From contig CAXQZU010000056.1 of NCBI GenBank assembly GCA_964228555.1, forward strand, positions 1-55,562: a DNA stretch of 55,562 nt. The letters are read 5' to 3'. The DNA comes from CAXQZU01 sp964228555 (lineage in GTDB: Bacteria > Planctomycetota > PLA2 > JAEUHO01). Both the position numbers and the translations under genes were made by a program. Of this stretch, positions 1-8,960 are shown piece by piece (positions within the stretch are counted from its first letter, which is position 1; each line of letters opens with the position of its first letter). The notes beneath the pieces are model-generated. The model did not search any database and had not been told where the DNA came from. It saw only the letters and a list, made by a program, of their open reading frames with translations.

Positions 1-330
1 GTGGTGGCGTGGTTCGCCCGGCCGCACAACCGGGACATGCTGGCGCGCATGGCGGCCTGCGGCGTGGCCCCCACGCGGGTGGAGGCGCCGCGCGGCGGGG
101 CCTTCGCGGGCCTGACGGTGGTGCTCACCGGCACGCTGGAGGCGCTCAGCCGCGACGAGGCCAAGGCGCTGGTGGAGGCGCAGGGCGGGCGCGCGGGCTC
201 TTCGGTGTCGCCCAAGACGCAGCTGGTCGTGGCCGGGCCGGGCGCCGGCAGCACGCTCAAGGCGGCGCAGGCGCTGGGCATCGAGGTGATCGACGAGGCC
301 GAGTTCCTGCGCCGCGCCGGGCGCGCCTAG
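1..330 (+). CDS. ligA: NAD-dependent DNA ligase, C-terminal fragment (BRCT domain)
   Basis: This is the last 109 residues of a protein that begins before the window. It seals nicks in duplex DNA using NAD+. The first ~30 residues look like the end of the helix-hairpin-helix domain. From about residue 35 a BRCT domain follows, with the typical LigA run FAGLTVVLTGTLE, then SRDEAKALVEAQGGR and SSVSPKTQLVVAG. It ends in TAG. A full LigA is about 670 residues, so roughly five sixths is missing. The next gene is convergent and ends 27 bp away. Confidence 0.93.
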   Translation: MVAWFARPHNRDMLARMAACGVAPTRVEAPRGGAFAGLTVVLTGTLEALSRDEAKALVEAQGGRAGSSVSPKTQLVVAGPGAGSTLKAAQALGIEVIDEAEFLRRAGRA

Positions 331-357
331 CGCGCCCAGGCCACGGCCGCGCCTCCC

Positions 358-2916
358 TCAGCGCGCCGCCGGGGGCGCAGGCGGCGGCTGCGCCACCAGC
401 GTGAAGTCCACCCGCGCACCGGGGCGCACGCCCGCCTGCCGCTGGCCCTCGTAGCCCAGCGCCAGCCACACCACCACGGTGCAGGGCTGCGGCGGCAGCC
501 GGTCGAGGCGGTAGCGGCCCTGCGCATCGGCCTGCGTGGCCACCAGCGCCCGGATGCGGCCCGGGTCCTGCGGCTGCTCGGCGCCGGGGCGGTCCTCCTC
601 GGCGTACACCCAGGCCCCCGCGATGGGCTGGCCGCCCTCGCGTGCCGTCACGCGGCCCTCCACCGACAGCGCCCCCACCAGGGTCACCACGCGCTCGCTG
701 GCATCGCCGCTGGCGGGGATCACGAGGTCCTGCCGGTAGAAGTCGCTGTAGCCCTCCAGCTCCACGCGCAGCAGCAGGCGACCGGGCTCGAGGTGCTCGA
801 TGCGCACGCGGCCCTCGCGGTCGGTGAGCAGCACGCGCGTGCCCAGCGCCCCGTCGGCACGATAGGCATCGCCGCGCTGCACGTGCTCTTCGCTGCCGGG
901 CCCCAGCATCCCCCAGCGCACGCGCGCGCCCCCCAGCGGGCGCCCGCCCTCGTCCTGCACGCGCCGCGGCAGGGTGGCCCCGGGGCCCAGCACGAGGTCC
1001 ACGGACTGCCGCTGTCCCTCGCGCAGGCGCAGCGGGCCCTGCTCGGCCGGCGCCCAGCCGTCGTGGCGCGCCACCACGCGCAGGTCGACGCCCGAGGGCA
1101 CGCCCACCACGCGCCAGCCCCCCGCCCCGTCGCTCACCACCACGAGGTCGCGCACGCGGCCGCGCAGCGCGGCCGCCACGGCCGACACCTCCACCTGCGC
1201 GCCGGCGACGGGCGTGCCCTCGGCCGTGCGCACGCTGCCCTCCAGTACGCCGCCCTCCACCAGCCGGATGTCGTGGCGCACCACGGCGTCGTTCGTGGGC
1301 ACCTGCACGGTGCCGTCGCCCTCCGCCAGCGTGGGCGCATAGCCCGGGGCCGTCACGCGCACCTCGTGGCTGCCCGCGCGCAGGCCCTCCAGCACATAGC
1401 CCCCGTCCACGGCGGTGACCGCGGCCACCTCGCCCTCCATGCGCCGGCCGGGCGGGGCCAGCGCCACCGAGGCATAGGGCACGCCCCGCCCGTCGGGGCC
1501 CAGCAGGCGGCCCTCGACACGCCCACCCCGCTCCAGCACGGCATCGAGCACCAGCGTGGCTCCCGCCACCACCTGCTGGCCGGCGAGGTCGTTGCCGCCC
1601 CGCGCGTGCGGCAGCCAGCCCCCTGCGCGCGCGGTGAACAGCAGCGGCGTGCCGGGCGGCACGGCGGGCAGCACGTAGGCTCCGCCGGCGTCCGTGGAAG
1701 CCGACATGAGCGCGAACTCGCGCCCCAGCAACGTCACCTGCGCACCCGCCACGGGCTGGCCCGTGACCCCGTCGCGCACGCGGCCCTCGACGCGCCCCGC
1801 GGCGCGCAGCACGAGATCGCGCTCGGCCACGCCCTCGGCCACGGCCACGAACACCTCCGGTGCCAGCGCCTCGCCCCACGCCTCGACGTAGTAGCGCACG
1901 CCCGCCACCAGCGAGTCGAGCCGGTAGGTGCCGTCCGCGGCGGCGGTGGTGTCCACGCGCTCGGTGCGCGCCGAGGACTCGCCGCGCATGGCCAGCGCCA
2001 CCAGCCGGGCGCCCGCAACGCCGCGTCCCTCGCTGTCGCGCACGGTGCCGCGCCAGCCGGCGCCCGGGTCCAGCACCACCCGCACGCCCCCTGCGCGCTC
2101 GTCCACGGTGACGCGCACGTCGCCGCGGAAGGTGCTGGCGTAGCCCGGCGCGGACACGCGCAAGAGGTAGCGTCCGGGGGCCAGCCCCGCGACCACGAAG
2201 GTGCCCTGCGCGGAGGCGCGCGCCTCGGCCAGCGGCTCGCCGGCGGCCTGCACCTCCGCCAGCGCACGCAGCAGGTCGAGGCTGTCCGGACGGCTGCGGT
2301 CGGCCAGCACCTGCACCGTGGCGCCTGCCACGGGCCGGCCGCTGGCGTCCACCACCTCCCCGGCAAGGCTCGTGGGCGCGCCCAGCAGGATGTCCCCGAG
2401 GTCGAGCGTGTGGCCGCTGGCCACGGCCTGGCCCATGCGCACCACCTCGCGCCACGGGGGCTGCTGGATCACCAGCGCGTACGTGGCCGGGGCGGGCACC
2501 GCCTCGAAGACGAAGGCCCCGTCCGTACCGCTCGTGGCCCGCAGCGGGGCGGCCCCGCTGCGGCCCGCCTGCGCCGACAGCAGCAGCACCTCCACGCCGG
2601 GCAGCGGCCGTGCGGGCTCGCCCGCGGCATGCACCTTCACGGCGCCCAGCACCACGCCCCGGCCCGTGGGCAGCGCCTCGGCCACGCCCGGCAGGCTGCG
2701 CAGCACGAGGCGCCGGTCGAGCTCAGCCTGCACCGCGGGCAGCACGGAGGCCGCGCCCGCCTCGTCCGCGAGGCCCCCGCGCGCGTCCTCGTCCTCGAGC
2801 CCGGGCGCGGCCGCGCCGGGCACCCGCACCAGCACGAGGACCAGCGCCGCGGCCACCGCCAGCGACGCCAGCGCGGCCAGCGCCAGCCGACGGGCACGTG
2901 AACGCTCGGGTCCCAT
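358..2916 (-). CDS. membrane-anchored multi-domain protein with carboxypeptidase-regulatory-like repeats
   Basis: 852 residues. An N-terminal membrane segment at about residues 9-31 anchors the protein. The rest is about eight beta-sandwich modules of the carboxypeptidase D regulatory-like type. Each opens with a motif such as GRVEGRVRDGVTGQPVAGAQV (near 375), GEVVDASGRPVAGATV (near 185) or GRVTAREGGQPIAGAWV (near 750). No enzyme domain is visible, so the role is probably structural or binding at the cell surface. The start fits a -10-like TAGCCT (complement of 2923-2928) six bases before ATG, with no Shine-Dalgarno, so the mRNA may be leaderless. It is a tandem paralogue of the next gene upstream. 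Confidence 0.85.
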   Translation of the reverse strand: MGPERSRARRLALAALASLAVAAALVLVLVRVPGAAAPGLEDEDARGGLADEAGAASVLPAVQAELDRRLVLRSLPGVAEALPTGRGVVLGAVKVHAAGEPARPLPGVEVLLLSAQAGRSGAAPLRATSGTDGAFVFEAVPAPATYALVIQQPPWREVVRMGQAVASGHTLDLGDILLGAPTSLAGEVVDASGRPVAGATVQVLADRSRPDSLDLLRALAEVQAAGEPLAEARASAQGTFVVAGLAPGRYLLRVSAPGYASTFRGDVRVTVDERAGGVRVVLDPGAGWRGTVRDSEGRGVAGARLVALAMRGESSARTERVDTTAAADGTYRLDSLVAGVRYYVEAWGEALAPEVFVAVAEGVAERDLVLRAAGRVEGRVRDGVTGQPVAGAQVTLLGREFALMSASTDAGGAYVLPAVPPGTPLLFTARAGGWLPHARGGNDLAGQQVVAGATLVLDAVLERGGRVEGRLLGPDGRGVPYASVALAPPGRRMEGEVAAVTAVDGGYVLEGLRAGSHEVRVTAPGYAPTLAEGDGTVQVPTNDAVVRHDIRLVEGGVLEGSVRTAEGTPVAGAQVEVSAVAAALRGRVRDLVVVSDGAGGWRVVGVPSGVDLRVVARHDGWAPAEQGPLRLREGQRQSVDLVLGPGATLPRRVQDEGGRPLGGARVRWGMLGPGSEEHVQRGDAYRADGALGTRVLLTDREGRVRIEHLEPGRLLLRVELEGYSDFYRQDLVIPASGDASERVVTLVGALSVEGRVTAREGGQPIAGAWVYAEEDRPGAEQPQDPGRIRALVATQADAQGRYRLDRLPPQPCTVVVWLALGYEGQRQAGVRPGARVDFTLVAQPPPAPPAAR

Positions 2917-2969
2917 GGCGCGAGGCTACCCCGGGACCCTCGGCGACGGGAAGCCGCCGGGAAGCCGCG

Positions 2970-5774
2970 CTAGCGCGGCGCGGGCATGCGGCCGCCGGCG
3001 TTGCCGCCGCCGCCACGCGGCATGCCGCCGCCGAAGGGGTTGGACCCTGCCTCCTGGGCCTTGAGGCGGAACTCCACGTCGCGGGACGGCATGCGCACGT
3101 TGCGCTTGATGGCGTTGTCGTCGCTGGCGCCGAACCAGCCCACGTGCCCCTGCGCGAAGCCCACGGCCACGTTCCAGTCGCCGGCGGGGATGTTCTCCAC
3201 GCGGAAGCGGCCCTCGCTGTCGGTCTGCGCGTTCATCGAGGGCTCGACGCTGTCCTGGCTGCCGGCCGGGGCGGGCTCGTCCTCGCCACGTCCGCTGCTG
3301 CGCGAGGTGACGACCACCAGCGCGCCCGCGATGGGCTTGCCGTCCGCGCCCTTGACCACGCCCTCGCACACCTCGCCGCGCTGGAGCAGCACCTGGTGGT
3401 TCTCCAGCACCTGGTCGCTGGCGAGCGTGAGGCTGCGCTTGTACGACACCACGTAGTCGGGATGCTCGACCTTGAGCAGGATGCGGCCCGGGCGCACGTT
3501 GGGGATCATGAACTGCCCGTTCTCGTCCGTGGTGAAGCTGCGCGGGTCGAGGTTGCGGTCCATCTGCCAGCCCGACAGGAAGCCCCGCTGGCTGTCCTCG
3601 TCGCCCAGCGTGCCGACGCGCACGCGCGCGCCCCGCACCCACGATCCGCCCTCGCCCACCACGCGGCCCTGCAGCGTGGCACCGCCGGCCAGCACGAGGT
3701 CCATCTCGCGCACCTCGCCCGGCTTGAGCTGCATGCGCTCGCTCTGCGTCGAGACGTACTCCTCGGCCTCGACCTCCACGCTCCACTCCGTGGCCGTGGG
3801 CACGCCCTCGAGCCGGTAGCGGCCCTGCGCGTCGGTCAAGTCAGCACGCGTGGCGAGCGCGGTCACCATGCGCGCGCCCATGCCGGCGCCGCCACCTGCG
3901 CCGCCGCGGAACATGCGCCCCATGTCGGCGCGCGTTCGCACGCGTGCCCCGGCCACGGGCTCGCCCTTGGTGTCCGTCACGCGCCCCGTCACGACGCCGG
4001 CGGCCGTCAGCACCAGGTCCATGGTGAGCGTGCCGCCCGCCTCGGGCACGGTGACCTTCGTGCTGTCGCTGCCCGCATCGGCCTGCGCGAACCCGGGCGC
4101 GTCGGCGGTGAGGTTGTAGTCGCCAGGCGGCACGCCGGCGATCGTGAAGGCGCCGGTGGGATCGGTGGTGGCCGTCGGGCTGCCCACCCACATCGCGGCC
4201 ATGCCCATCATGCCGCTGCCGGCCGCCACCACATTCGCCCCCGCGATGGGCAGGCCGTCGGCCGAGCGCACGCGGCCCGTGATGCTGCCGCCGCGCTTGA
4301 GGCTCACGTCCACCGTGCCCACCTGCTCCACGGCCACGTCAGGCCACGGGTTGCCGGTCCACATGCTGGCGCTGAACGAGGTGTAGCCCGAGGCCTTCAC
4401 CACGGCCGACATCACCGGGCCGGGAACGACCGGGCCGATCTTGAAGCGGCCCTGCGCGTCGGTGCGCGCCGAGGCCGGCGTGGTGGGATCGCCTGCAGGC
4501 TGCTGGCCGGGCTGCGCCGCGCCAGCCTGGCCACCGCCGCGACCGCCCCGGCCGCCGCCCATGCCACCCATGCTGAAGCGGCCCACGACCACGGTCACCG
4601 TGGCGTCGGCCACGGGCGTGCCCGCACCCTCCTCGCGCACGACGCCCTCGATGTAGCCGCCTCGCTGCAGCGTGAAGTTGCGCTCCAGCGCCTTCTGCAC
4701 CTCCACCGCGGCCTGGTCCCAGGCCGGGGCGAAGCCGTCGGCCATCACGCCGAAGCGGTACGACGACCCGTCGTTGAGCGTGTCGATGAGGAACTGGCCG
4801 CGGCCGTCCGTGACGGCCTCGTCACGCTCCAGCGAGCCGTTGAGCGAGAAGCGCTGGCCCATGTCACGCATGGCCACCACGCGCGCGCCGGGCACGCCCC
4901 GCCCCTCGGCGTCCGTCACCTTGCCCGTGACCTTGGCGCCCTCGCCCAGGCGCACGACCAGCGGGCTGGCGGCGCTCTCGGCCTTGACCACCACCTCGTT
5001 CTGCTGGCGCGTGCCGTAGCCGGGATGGCGCGCGACGATCGAGTACATGCCGTCGGAAAGCGTCACGAAGGAGAACATGCCCTCGTCGTCGCTGACCACC
5101 TCCTCGCGCGCGCCGGGCATGCGCAGCGCCTGGTCCACGAGGTAGACCACGAGGCCCTGCGCTGCCGTGCCACGCTCGGGCAGGAAGGCGGCCACCGTGG
5201 CCCGGGGCACGGGCTTGCCGCTGGGATCGATCACGCGCCCGCGCAGGGCCACGTTGGCGCCCAGCAGGATGTCGCCCAGGTCGGTGGTGCCGCCCGGCTG
5301 GATGGTGATGTTCACCAGCGAGACGGCGCGGAAGCCGCTGCCCTCGACCAGCACCTGCCAGCCGCGTCCCGGCATCAGCTGCCCGAACAGGACCTCGCCC
5401 GAGGCGTCGCTCGCAACCTTCGTCTCGCTGCCCGAGCGGCTGCGCAGCAGGACCGCCTGCCCGGCCTTGGGCTTCTTGGCCACGGCGTCCATCAGGCGCA
5501 TGCGCAAGCCGCCGAGGTCGCCCGCACCGTAGAGCGCGGCCAGCTCCGGGCCCGAGCGCTTGGCCGAGGCATCGGCCCCGCCAGCCTGCGAGGCGTCTGC
5601 GTCCAGCCCCGGCTCGCCCGTGCCCGCCGCGTCATGGCTGGCCGAGGGCCCGAAGAGCTTGAGCGGGTCGCCAACCACGAGGAAGGCCAGCGCCGCCACG
5701 GCCACCAAGGCCACGACCACGAGGCCGGCACGGCCCGCCTCTGCACGCAACGGGGAAGGGTTCGGACGATGCAT
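2970..5774 (-). CDS. membrane-anchored carboxypeptidase-regulatory-like repeat protein (paralogue)
   Basis: 934 residues. An N-terminal transmembrane helix (about 15-37, LVVVALVAVAALAFLVV) is followed by about seven carboxypeptidase-regulatory-like modules, e.g. GRVIDPSGKPVPRATV, GKVTDAEGRGVPGARV, GRVTDTKGEPVAGARV and GVVKGADGKPIAGALV. A Gly/Met-rich linker interrupts the fourth module, and the tail is rich in Gly, Asn and Pro. The start at 5774 is chosen because GAGGAG lies nine bases upstream. A TAGCAT -10-like hexamer lies further upstream, giving a leader of about 30 nt. The two tandem paralogues are separated by 53 bp. Function beyond a surface scaffold is unknown. Confidence 0.85.
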   Translation of the reverse strand: MHRPNPSPLRAEAGRAGLVVVALVAVAALAFLVVGDPLKLFGPSASHDAAGTGEPGLDADASQAGGADASAKRSGPELAALYGAGDLGGLRMRLMDAVAKKPKAGQAVLLRSRSGSETKVASDASGEVLFGQLMPGRGWQVLVEGSGFRAVSLVNITIQPGGTTDLGDILLGANVALRGRVIDPSGKPVPRATVAAFLPERGTAAQGLVVYLVDQALRMPGAREEVVSDDEGMFSFVTLSDGMYSIVARHPGYGTRQQNEVVVKAESAASPLVVRLGEGAKVTGKVTDAEGRGVPGARVVAMRDMGQRFSLNGSLERDEAVTDGRGQFLIDTLNDGSSYRFGVMADGFAPAWDQAAVEVQKALERNFTLQRGGYIEGVVREEGAGTPVADATVTVVVGRFSMGGMGGGRGGRGGGQAGAAQPGQQPAGDPTTPASARTDAQGRFKIGPVVPGPVMSAVVKASGYTSFSASMWTGNPWPDVAVEQVGTVDVSLKRGGSITGRVRSADGLPIAGANVVAAGSGMMGMAAMWVGSPTATTDPTGAFTIAGVPPGDYNLTADAPGFAQADAGSDSTKVTVPEAGGTLTMDLVLTAAGVVTGRVTDTKGEPVAGARVRTRADMGRMFRGGAGGGAGMGARMVTALATRADLTDAQGRYRLEGVPTATEWSVEVEAEEYVSTQSERMQLKPGEVREMDLVLAGGATLQGRVVGEGGSWVRGARVRVGTLGDEDSQRGFLSGWQMDRNLDPRSFTTDENGQFMIPNVRPGRILLKVEHPDYVVSYKRSLTLASDQVLENHQVLLQRGEVCEGVVKGADGKPIAGALVVVTSRSSGRGEDEPAPAGSQDSVEPSMNAQTDSEGRFRVENIPAGDWNVAVGFAQGHVGWFGASDDNAIKRNVRMPSRDVEFRLKAQEAGSNPFGGGMPRGGGGNAGGRMPAPR

Positions 5775-5973
5775 GGGACAAGACTCCTCAGCCAACCGCG
5801 CCCGGATGCTACCCGTCGGCCCGGGCAGGCCAGCCCGCGCGCGAGCGCCGGGGGGGCGACGAGGGCCTGCGCGGCCACGTCCTGCGCACGCCGCCCCCAC
5901 GGCGGGGCCCGGGGCGCCCGGTGGCGGCAGCCTGCAGCCGGGGGCATGATGGAGGGTCCCGGAGGGACTCCCC

Positions 5974-6153
5974 ATGCCCCGCAAGAGCGAAGGTGGCCGC
6001 CAGAAGAAGGGTCGTGGCACGAAGCCCGAGCGCAAGGCGGCGCGGCGCGCCGCGGCGCAGGAAGGACGGGGTCCCACGCACCCCAGCCGCACCGATCGCG
6101 CCATGCCCGGCGAGGTGAAGCGCCGCCTGGGCCCGCGCCGCTCCACGCGCTAG
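5974..6153 (+). CDS. 59-residue very basic small protein
   Basis: ATG to TAG, 59 residues. It starts MPRKSEGGRQKKGRGTKPER and ends GEVKRRLGPRRSTR. About a third of the residues are Lys or Arg and there are no Cys or membrane segments. A good Shine-Dalgarno (GGAGG) sits eight bases before the ATG. It is divergent from the modular surface protein and convergent with the ABC permease. The charge suggests a nucleic-acid or ribosome-binding protein, but no family is recognised. The basic composition partly follows from high GC, so the RBS and position are the main evidence. Confidence 0.5.
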   Translation: MPRKSEGGRQKKGRGTKPERKAARRAAAQEGRGPTHPSRTDRAMPGEVKRRLGPRRSTR

Positions 6154-6170
6154 CCGCCTGCGGCGCGCGC

Positions 6171-7109
6171 TCAGGCGCGACGCAGCAGCAGCACCAGCAG
6201 CACGGGCGCACCCACGGCGGCCGTGACCAGGCCCGGCGGGATCTCCAGCGGCGGGCACAGCACGCGGGCCAGCGCATCGGCCAGCACCAGCAGCGCACCG
6301 CCCAGCAGCGCCGACGCCGGCAGCAACGAGCGGTGGCCTGCACCGACGACGCGCCGTGCGAGGTGCGGCACCACCAGCCCCACGAAGCCCACCAGGCCGG
6401 CCGTGGCCACCGCCGTCGCCGCCAGCAGGCAGCCCACCGCGCCCAGCCACAGCAGCGTGCGACGCGCATCCACGCCCACCAGCCATGCGGCGTCCTCGCC
6501 CAGCGTGAGCGCGTCCAGCTCGCGCGCGCGCCACGCGGCCACGCACAGGCCCAGCAGCAGGGCCGACCCCACGGGCAGCGCATCCAGCCACGCGCTGCCC
6601 ACGAGATGGCCCAGCAGCCACTGCATGACGAGGTCCCAGCGTGGCACGGCCACGTACAGCATGCCCGTGGCCAGCGCCTGCACCAGCAGGCCCAGCGCCA
6701 CGCCGCTGAGCACCAGCGTGGCCGCGCTGGTGCGGCCCGCCCGGCGTGCGCCCGCGAACACCAGCACGGCCACGCCCACGGCGCCGAGGAACGCCGCCAG
6801 CGAGCGGGTGGCGGCCGAGGGCAAGGCCTGCGCGCCAGCCAGCCATGCCGCCAGCGTCACGCCCAGCGCTGCCCCCGGCCCCACGCCCACCAGGTAGGGC
6901 TCGGCCAGGTCGTTGCGCAGCAGCGCCTGGAAGATGACGCCCGCGACGGCCAGCGCGGCGCCCACGAGCACGCCCAGCAGCACGCGCGGCGCACGCAGGT
7001 CCCACACGATGCCGGGGTCCCAGCCCGCGGGACCCAGCAACAGCGCACCGCCCACCGCCAGCGCCAGCACGGTGACGAGCAGCAGCCAGCGTGAGGCAGG
7101 CGCGCGCAT
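6171..7109 (-). CDS. FecCD/BtuC-family ABC transporter permease
   Basis: 312 residues, an integral membrane permease of the iron-siderophore/vitamin B12 importer family. The family signature is clear: LRAPRVLLGVLVGAALAVAG near residues 39-58, then GVIFQALLRNDLAEPYLVGV, and near the C-terminus GLVGFVGLVVPHLARRVVG (the GLxxPH motif that contacts the ATPase). About eight to ten hydrophobic helices are visible; the family usually has ten and 320-350 residues. Its start overlaps the stop of the substrate-binding lipoprotein gene, so the two are translationally coupled. It is the third gene of an ATPase, binding protein, permease operon. Confidence 0.9.
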   Translation of the reverse strand: MRAPASRWLLLVTVLALAVGGALLLGPAGWDPGIVWDLRAPRVLLGVLVGAALAVAGVIFQALLRNDLAEPYLVGVGPGAALGVTLAAWLAGAQALPSAATRSLAAFLGAVGVAVLVFAGARRAGRTSAATLVLSGVALGLLVQALATGMLYVAVPRWDLVMQWLLGHLVGSAWLDALPVGSALLLGLCVAAWRARELDALTLGEDAAWLVGVDARRTLLWLGAVGCLLAATAVATAGLVGFVGLVVPHLARRVVGAGHRSLLPASALLGGALLVLADALARVLCPPLEIPPGLVTAAVGAPVLLVLLLRRA

Positions 7110-8092
7110 CAGCGGCCTCCCCCCAGCGCCGAGGGCGGCAGGCGTCCCGCCAGCACCGCGGCCAGCCGTTCCAGCGCCTCGGGCGTGCGCGGGCCGGCGC
7201 GCAGCAGGTCATCGGCACTGGCGTGGGCCACGTGGCCCTGCACCACCGCGGGCACGCGAGCCCAGCGCTCCCGCTGCGTGCCCGGCAGCGCATCCCAGGT
7301 CGTCAGGATCCAGTCGGGCGCACGCGCCAGCAGGGCCTCCTCGCTGAACGGGCCGCTGGGGCGGCCCAGGTCGCCCGCGACGTTGCGCGCCCCGCAGGCG
7401 CGGAGCATGTCGTCCAGCAACGAGCCCGGCCCGAGCACGTGCAGCGGGTCGGCCTGCCCCACCACCAGCACGCCGGGCCCGTCACGGCCCGCGGACGCGC
7501 GCACGCGCTCGCGCGCGCCGCGCAGCCGCTCCACCAGCGCCGCAGCCCGCATGGCCGGCGCACTGCCCTCCCCCTCGCCCAGCACCTCGCCGAGCAGCCG
7601 CACCGTGTCCTCGAGGTCATCGAGGCTGCGGCTCTGCAGTGCCAGCCACGGCACGCCCGCCCGGCCCAGCGCCTCGAGGCTGGCGGCGTGGAACACGCGA
7701 TCGCAGAGCACGAGGTCGGGCGCCAGCGCGCGCAGCCCCTCGAGGTCCAGCGGCATCACCGACACGCGCGGCAGGCGCTCCAGCCCGGGCGGGTGGTTGC
7801 AGTGCGGCGAGACCGCCACGAGCCGCCCCACGCCCGCCAGGTGCGCCACCAGCTCGGTGAGGTTGGGCAGCGTGCTGGCGATGCGCAGCGTCGAGGGGGG
7901 CAGCGGCACACGCGTGCCGTCGTCGAAGGCCACGAGGCGCAGCCCACCCTCTTGCAGCAAGCGCGCGTAGGGCGCCCGCACGCCACCCGCCGGCGCCGGC
8001 GCAGCCTGCGGTGCCCCGCACCCCGCCAGCGCGAGCAGCACCAGCACCATCCCCAGCACGGTCCCTGCGCGCAGCCCCGGTGCGTGGCTCAT
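7109..8092 (-). CDS. BtuF/FecB-like substrate-binding lipoprotein
   Basis: 327 residues. A lipoprotein signal peptide ends at LALAGC (Cys near residue 25), placing the protein at the outer face of the inner membrane. The rest matches periplasmic binding proteins of cobalamin and iron-chelate importers: LTELVAHLAGVGRLVAVS, then CNHPPGLERLPRVS, then LEGLRALAPDLVLCDR. The CNHPP stretch resembles BtuF proteins, which favours a corrinoid substrate but does not prove it. Both ends overlap neighbouring genes by 4 bp or less, so it is the middle gene of the importer operon. Confidence 0.88.
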   Translation of the reverse strand: MSHAPGLRAGTVLGMVLVLLALAGCGAPQAAPAPAGGVRAPYARLLQEGGLRLVAFDDGTRVPLPPSTLRIASTLPNLTELVAHLAGVGRLVAVSPHCNHPPGLERLPRVSVMPLDLEGLRALAPDLVLCDRVFHAASLEALGRAGVPWLALQSRSLDDLEDTVRLLGEVLGEGEGSAPAMRAAALVERLRGARERVRASAGRDGPGVLVVGQADPLHVLGPGSLLDDMLRACGARNVAGDLGRPSGPFSEEALLARAPDWILTTWDALPGTQRERWARVPAVVQGHVAHASADDLLRAGPRTPEALERLAAVLAGRLPPSALGGGR

Positions 8093-8871
8093 GCCGGGCC
8101 TCGCGGCACCAGCAGCGGCCCGCCGCCCTCGGGATGGGACAGCACGTGCACCGGGGCGCCGAAGGCGGCCTCCACGCGAGCCGCCGTGAGCACCTCACGG
8201 GGCGTGCCGTCGCCCGCCAGCACGCCGTCCACGAGCAGCAGCACGCGGTCCGCCCACGCCGCCGCGAGGTTCACGTCGTGCAGCGCCGCCAGCACGGCCA
8301 CGCCACGCGTGCGCGCCTCGCGGCCCACCGCGGCCAGCAGCCGCTGCTGGTGGCCGAGGTCCAGGTGCGCGGTGGGCTCGTCCAGCAGCAGCACGTCGGG
8401 CTGCTGCGCCAGCGCGCGCGCCAGCGCCACGCGCTGGCGCTCGCCGCTGCTCAACGCGGGCACGGGCCGCGCCGCCAGCGCCACCAGGTCGCAGGCCTCC
8501 AGCGCGGCCTCCACGGCGGCCTCGTCGCGCGCCGCGGGCGGCCCGAAGGCCGAGCGCCACGGATGGCGGCCCAGCGCGACGCTCTCGCGCACGAGGAACG
8601 GGAACGCAGCCGACTCGGAGGCCGCCACCCCGCCGATGCGCTGGGCCGAGAGCGCTCGCGGCAGCCGCGACAGCAGCGTGCCGTCGAGCCGCACCTCGCC
8701 TGCCTGCGGCAGGAGGCTGCCCGCAGCCACCTTGAGCAGCGTGCTCTTGCCCGCGCCGTTGGGACCCAGCAGCGCCACGCGCTGGCCACGCTCGAGACCG
8801 CACGAGACGCCGCGCAGCACCTCGTGGGCGCCGTAGGCGAAGCAGACGTCGTGGAGGGCCAGCAACGGCAT
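8089..8871 (-). CDS. ABC transporter ATP-binding protein (BtuD/FecE type)
   Basis: 260 residues. All ATPase motifs are visible: Walker A GPNGAGKST near 35-43, signature LSSGERQRVALARAL, Walker B VLLLDEPTAHLDLGH, and the switch histidine in AALHDVNLAA. It powers the adjacent permease and binding protein. The ATG at 8871 is preferred because the family usually starts with this MPLLALHDVCFAYG-like strand. A TAGGCT -10-like element lies eight bases upstream, which suggests a leaderless transcript. There is no room for a cobalamin riboswitch in the ~90 bp before the next gene. The stop overlaps the binding-protein start (ATGA). Confidence 0.93.
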   Translation of the reverse strand: MPLLALHDVCFAYGAHEVLRGVSCGLERGQRVALLGPNGAGKSTLLKVAAGSLLPQAGEVRLDGTLLSRLPRALSAQRIGGVAASESAAFPFLVRESVALGRHPWRSAFGPPAARDEAAVEAALEACDLVALAARPVPALSSGERQRVALARALAQQPDVLLLDEPTAHLDLGHQQRLLAAVGREARTRGVAVLAALHDVNLAAAWADRVLLLVDGVLAGDGTPREVLTAARVEAAFGAPVHVLSHPEGGGPLLVPRGPA

Positions 8872-8960
8872 GGGCCGGGAGCCTATCCGCGCACCTGCCG
8901 CGATGCCCGGCCGGGGGCCGTGCCGGCCGGCAGGCCATGGCAAGGCCTCGGAGGCAGCCC

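Noticed and set aside
2610..7094. A 1494-codon open frame on the plus strand
   Set aside because: It is antisense to two modular proteins and an ABC permease and is rich in His, Arg, Ala and Gly, typical of shadow frames in GC-rich DNA.
8872..8960. A cobalamin riboswitch before the BtuFCD-like operon
   Set aside because: Only about 90 bp separate the genes and no B12-box-like sequence is visible.
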